Position numbers and translations under genes: made by a program. Below, piece by piece: positions 63,040 through 64,000 of a DNA stretch of 64,000 bases. Each line of letters begins with the position of its first letter. The stretch's first letter is position 1. Location of the stretch: positions 62,001 through 126,000 of the forward strand of contig CAXDII010000282.1 in NCBI GenBank assembly GCA_963989245.1, given 5' to 3'. Under the pieces are notes generated by a model. That model was not told the origin of the DNA and ran no database searches. It saw nothing but the letters and a program-made list of their open reading frames with translations. The DNA comes from Nansenia antarctica. Lineage: Eukaryota > Chordata > Actinopteri > Argentiniformes > Microstomatidae.

Positions 63040-63852
63040 AATTGCGTGTGTGCAGCCTTTTGCTCAAAAGTGATCAACGTTTCGTTTTCAGAGTCTCTTT
63101 TGACAATCTCTTCGAGAGCTGTTTTCAGTCATTAACAGAGCTGTTCTGAAAGTGTCCAAGCGGCCTGTTCTTAGAGTGGACTGTTTTTTGCATTCGTTCT
63201 CAAGTTATATCAAACTATCAAAGTGTTGTTTTCTGCCTTTCACGAGCACATTTTGACTTGTTGTTGAATAATCCTATAATGTAACTCTAAATGACAATCA
63301 GAGCAACTTGAATTGCGTGTGTGCAGCCTTTTGCTCAAAAGTGATCAACGTTTCGTTTTCAGAGTCTCTTTTGACAATCTCTTCGAGAGCTGTTTTCAGT
63401 CATTAACAGAGCTGTTCTGAAAGTGTCCAAGCGGCCTGTTCTTAGAGTGGACTGTTTTTTGCATTCGTTCTCAAGTTATATCAAACTATCAAAGTGTTGT
63501 TTTCTGCCTTTCACGAGCACATTTTGACTTGTTGTTGAATAATCCTATAATGTAACTCTAAATGACAATCAGAGCAACTTGAATTGCGTGTGTGCAGCCT
63601 TTTGCTCAAAAGTGATCAACGTTTCGTTTTCAGAGTCTCTTTTGACAATCTCTTCGAGAGCTGTTTTCAGTCATTAACAGAGCTGTTCTGAAAGTGTCCA
63701 AGCGGCCTGTTCTTAGAGTGGACTGTTTTTTGCATTCGTTCTCAAGTTATATCAAACTATCAAAGTGTTGTTTTCTGCCTTTCACGAGCACATTTTGACT
63801 TGTTGTTGAATAATCCTATAATGTAACTCTAAATGACAATCAGAGCAACTTG

Positions 63853-64000
63853 AATTGCGTGTGTGCAGCCTTTTGCTCAAAAGTGATCAACGTTTCGTTT
63901 TCGGAGTCTCTTTTGACAATCTCTTCGAGAGCTGTTTTCAGTCATTAACAGAGCTGTTCTGAAAGTGTCCAAGCGGCCTGTTCTTAGAGTGTACTGTGTT
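63853..64000 (+). repeat. Partial monomer at right edge
   Basis: First 148 nt of a monomer, carrying G140T and the start of the T-run insertion; it is truncated only by the window boundary. Confidence 0.9.

Larger units (their letters stand above)
1..64000 (+). repeat. Satellite array of 271-bp monomers, entire window
   Basis: One head-to-tail tandem array fills the window: 236 complete monomers and one 148-nt partial copy, all in one orientation. Starts recur every 271 bp (1, 272, 543, 814, 1085 and so on), shifted only by 33 copies of 273 bp and 17 of 261 bp; these counts reproduce the window length exactly. Ordinary copies differ from each other by zero to about four bases. Base composition is about 39% G+C. 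Because 271 is not a multiple of three and stops occur in every frame on both strands, no open stretch exceeds roughly 60 codons, so no coding is supported. Arrays of this size and homogeneity belong, as established knowledge, to eukaryotic centromeric, pericentromeric or heterochromatic satellites. Which of these applies, and which organism, cannot be read from the sequence. Both ends run off the window, so true array length is unknown. Confidence 0.98.
62779..64000 (+). repeat. Last block, cut by the window edge
   Basis: Short (62779), three A51 monomers (63040, 63311, 63582) and a partial monomer with G140T. The order matches that at 53051. The array evidently continues past the window. 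Confidence 0.75.

Noticed and set aside
1..64000. Protein-coding genes or a tandem-repeat protein
   Set aside because: Stops occur in all frames on both strands of the monomer, and the 271-bp period shifts the frame by one in each copy; the longest open stretches are about 50-60 codons and simply recur with the repeat.
1..64000. CRISPR array
   Set aside because: Repeats are 271 bp and contiguous, with no variable spacers between them.
1..64000. Transposon, LTR or viral insertion in the array
   Set aside because: Monomer starts are accounted for along the full window with only the 2-bp and 10-bp length differences, leaving no room for an insertion.
1..64000. Pure assembly artefact
   Set aside because: Exact copying of one read is unlikely to yield different HOR sizes, hybrids and private variants throughout; an artefactual duplication of the 12,177-bp unit alone remains possible and is noted in that finding.

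Overview
The whole window is one uninterrupted satellite DNA array. I find no gene, RNA gene, transposon, CRISPR or unique-sequence island anywhere in the 64,000 bases. The repeat unit is a 271-bp monomer, and unit numbering here starts at base 1 of the window, so unit position n equals coordinate n in the first copy. I tracked the copies by their start motif and length. There are 236 complete head-to-tail monomers plus a 148-nt partial one at the right edge, all in the same orientation. Of the complete copies, 186 are 271 bp, 33 are 273 bp (a 2-bp insertion in the T-run at 145-150) and 17 are 261 bp (a diverged 'short' form). 17x261 + 33x273 + 186x271 = 63,852, which is exactly the start of the last partial copy minus one. 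The consensus is about 39% G+C with 8 CpGs per monomer (observed/expected about 0.79).

Organism: a long, homogeneous tandem array with higher-order structure points to a eukaryotic chromosome, most likely centromeric, pericentromeric or other constitutive heterochromatin. I do not recognise the monomer and cannot name a species or clade. No strong CpG depletion is seen.

Layout. (A) 1-5,420: 20 nearly uniform monomers, with a small 4-mer repeat (1,084 bp) at 814-2,981. (B) 5,421-15,732: a higher-order repeat (HOR) whose successive units hold 8, 10, 9 and 9 monomers and then a partial unit. (C) 15,733-40,086: two consecutive copies of a 45-monomer, 12,177-bp super-unit that match at every diagnostic position I compared. 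(D) 39,013-46,034: the end of the second super-unit runs into 8-, 9- and 9-monomer units. (E) 46,035-64,000: a mosaic of 13-, 4-, 5-, 4-, 6-, 13-, 13- and 4-monomer blocks, each opened by a short monomer, including a clean 5-monomer tandem duplication (1,347 bp each) at 50,086-52,779.

How the parts relate: a limited set of diagnostic variants (at unit positions 7, 50, 51, 121, 137, 140, T-run +2, 187/216, 259 and the 133-232 short-form tract) is reshuffled as linked blocks. Unit counts change by whole monomers, and some monomers carry the 5' markers of one type and the 3' markers of another. That pattern is the signature of unequal exchange and gene conversion in a recently homogenised satellite. 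The most notable items are the duplicated 12,177-bp 45-mer, the short monomer as an internal mosaic with a sharply bounded diverged tract, and unit positions 52-116, which are almost invariant across all copies. All comparisons were by eye at diagnostic positions, not by computed alignment.
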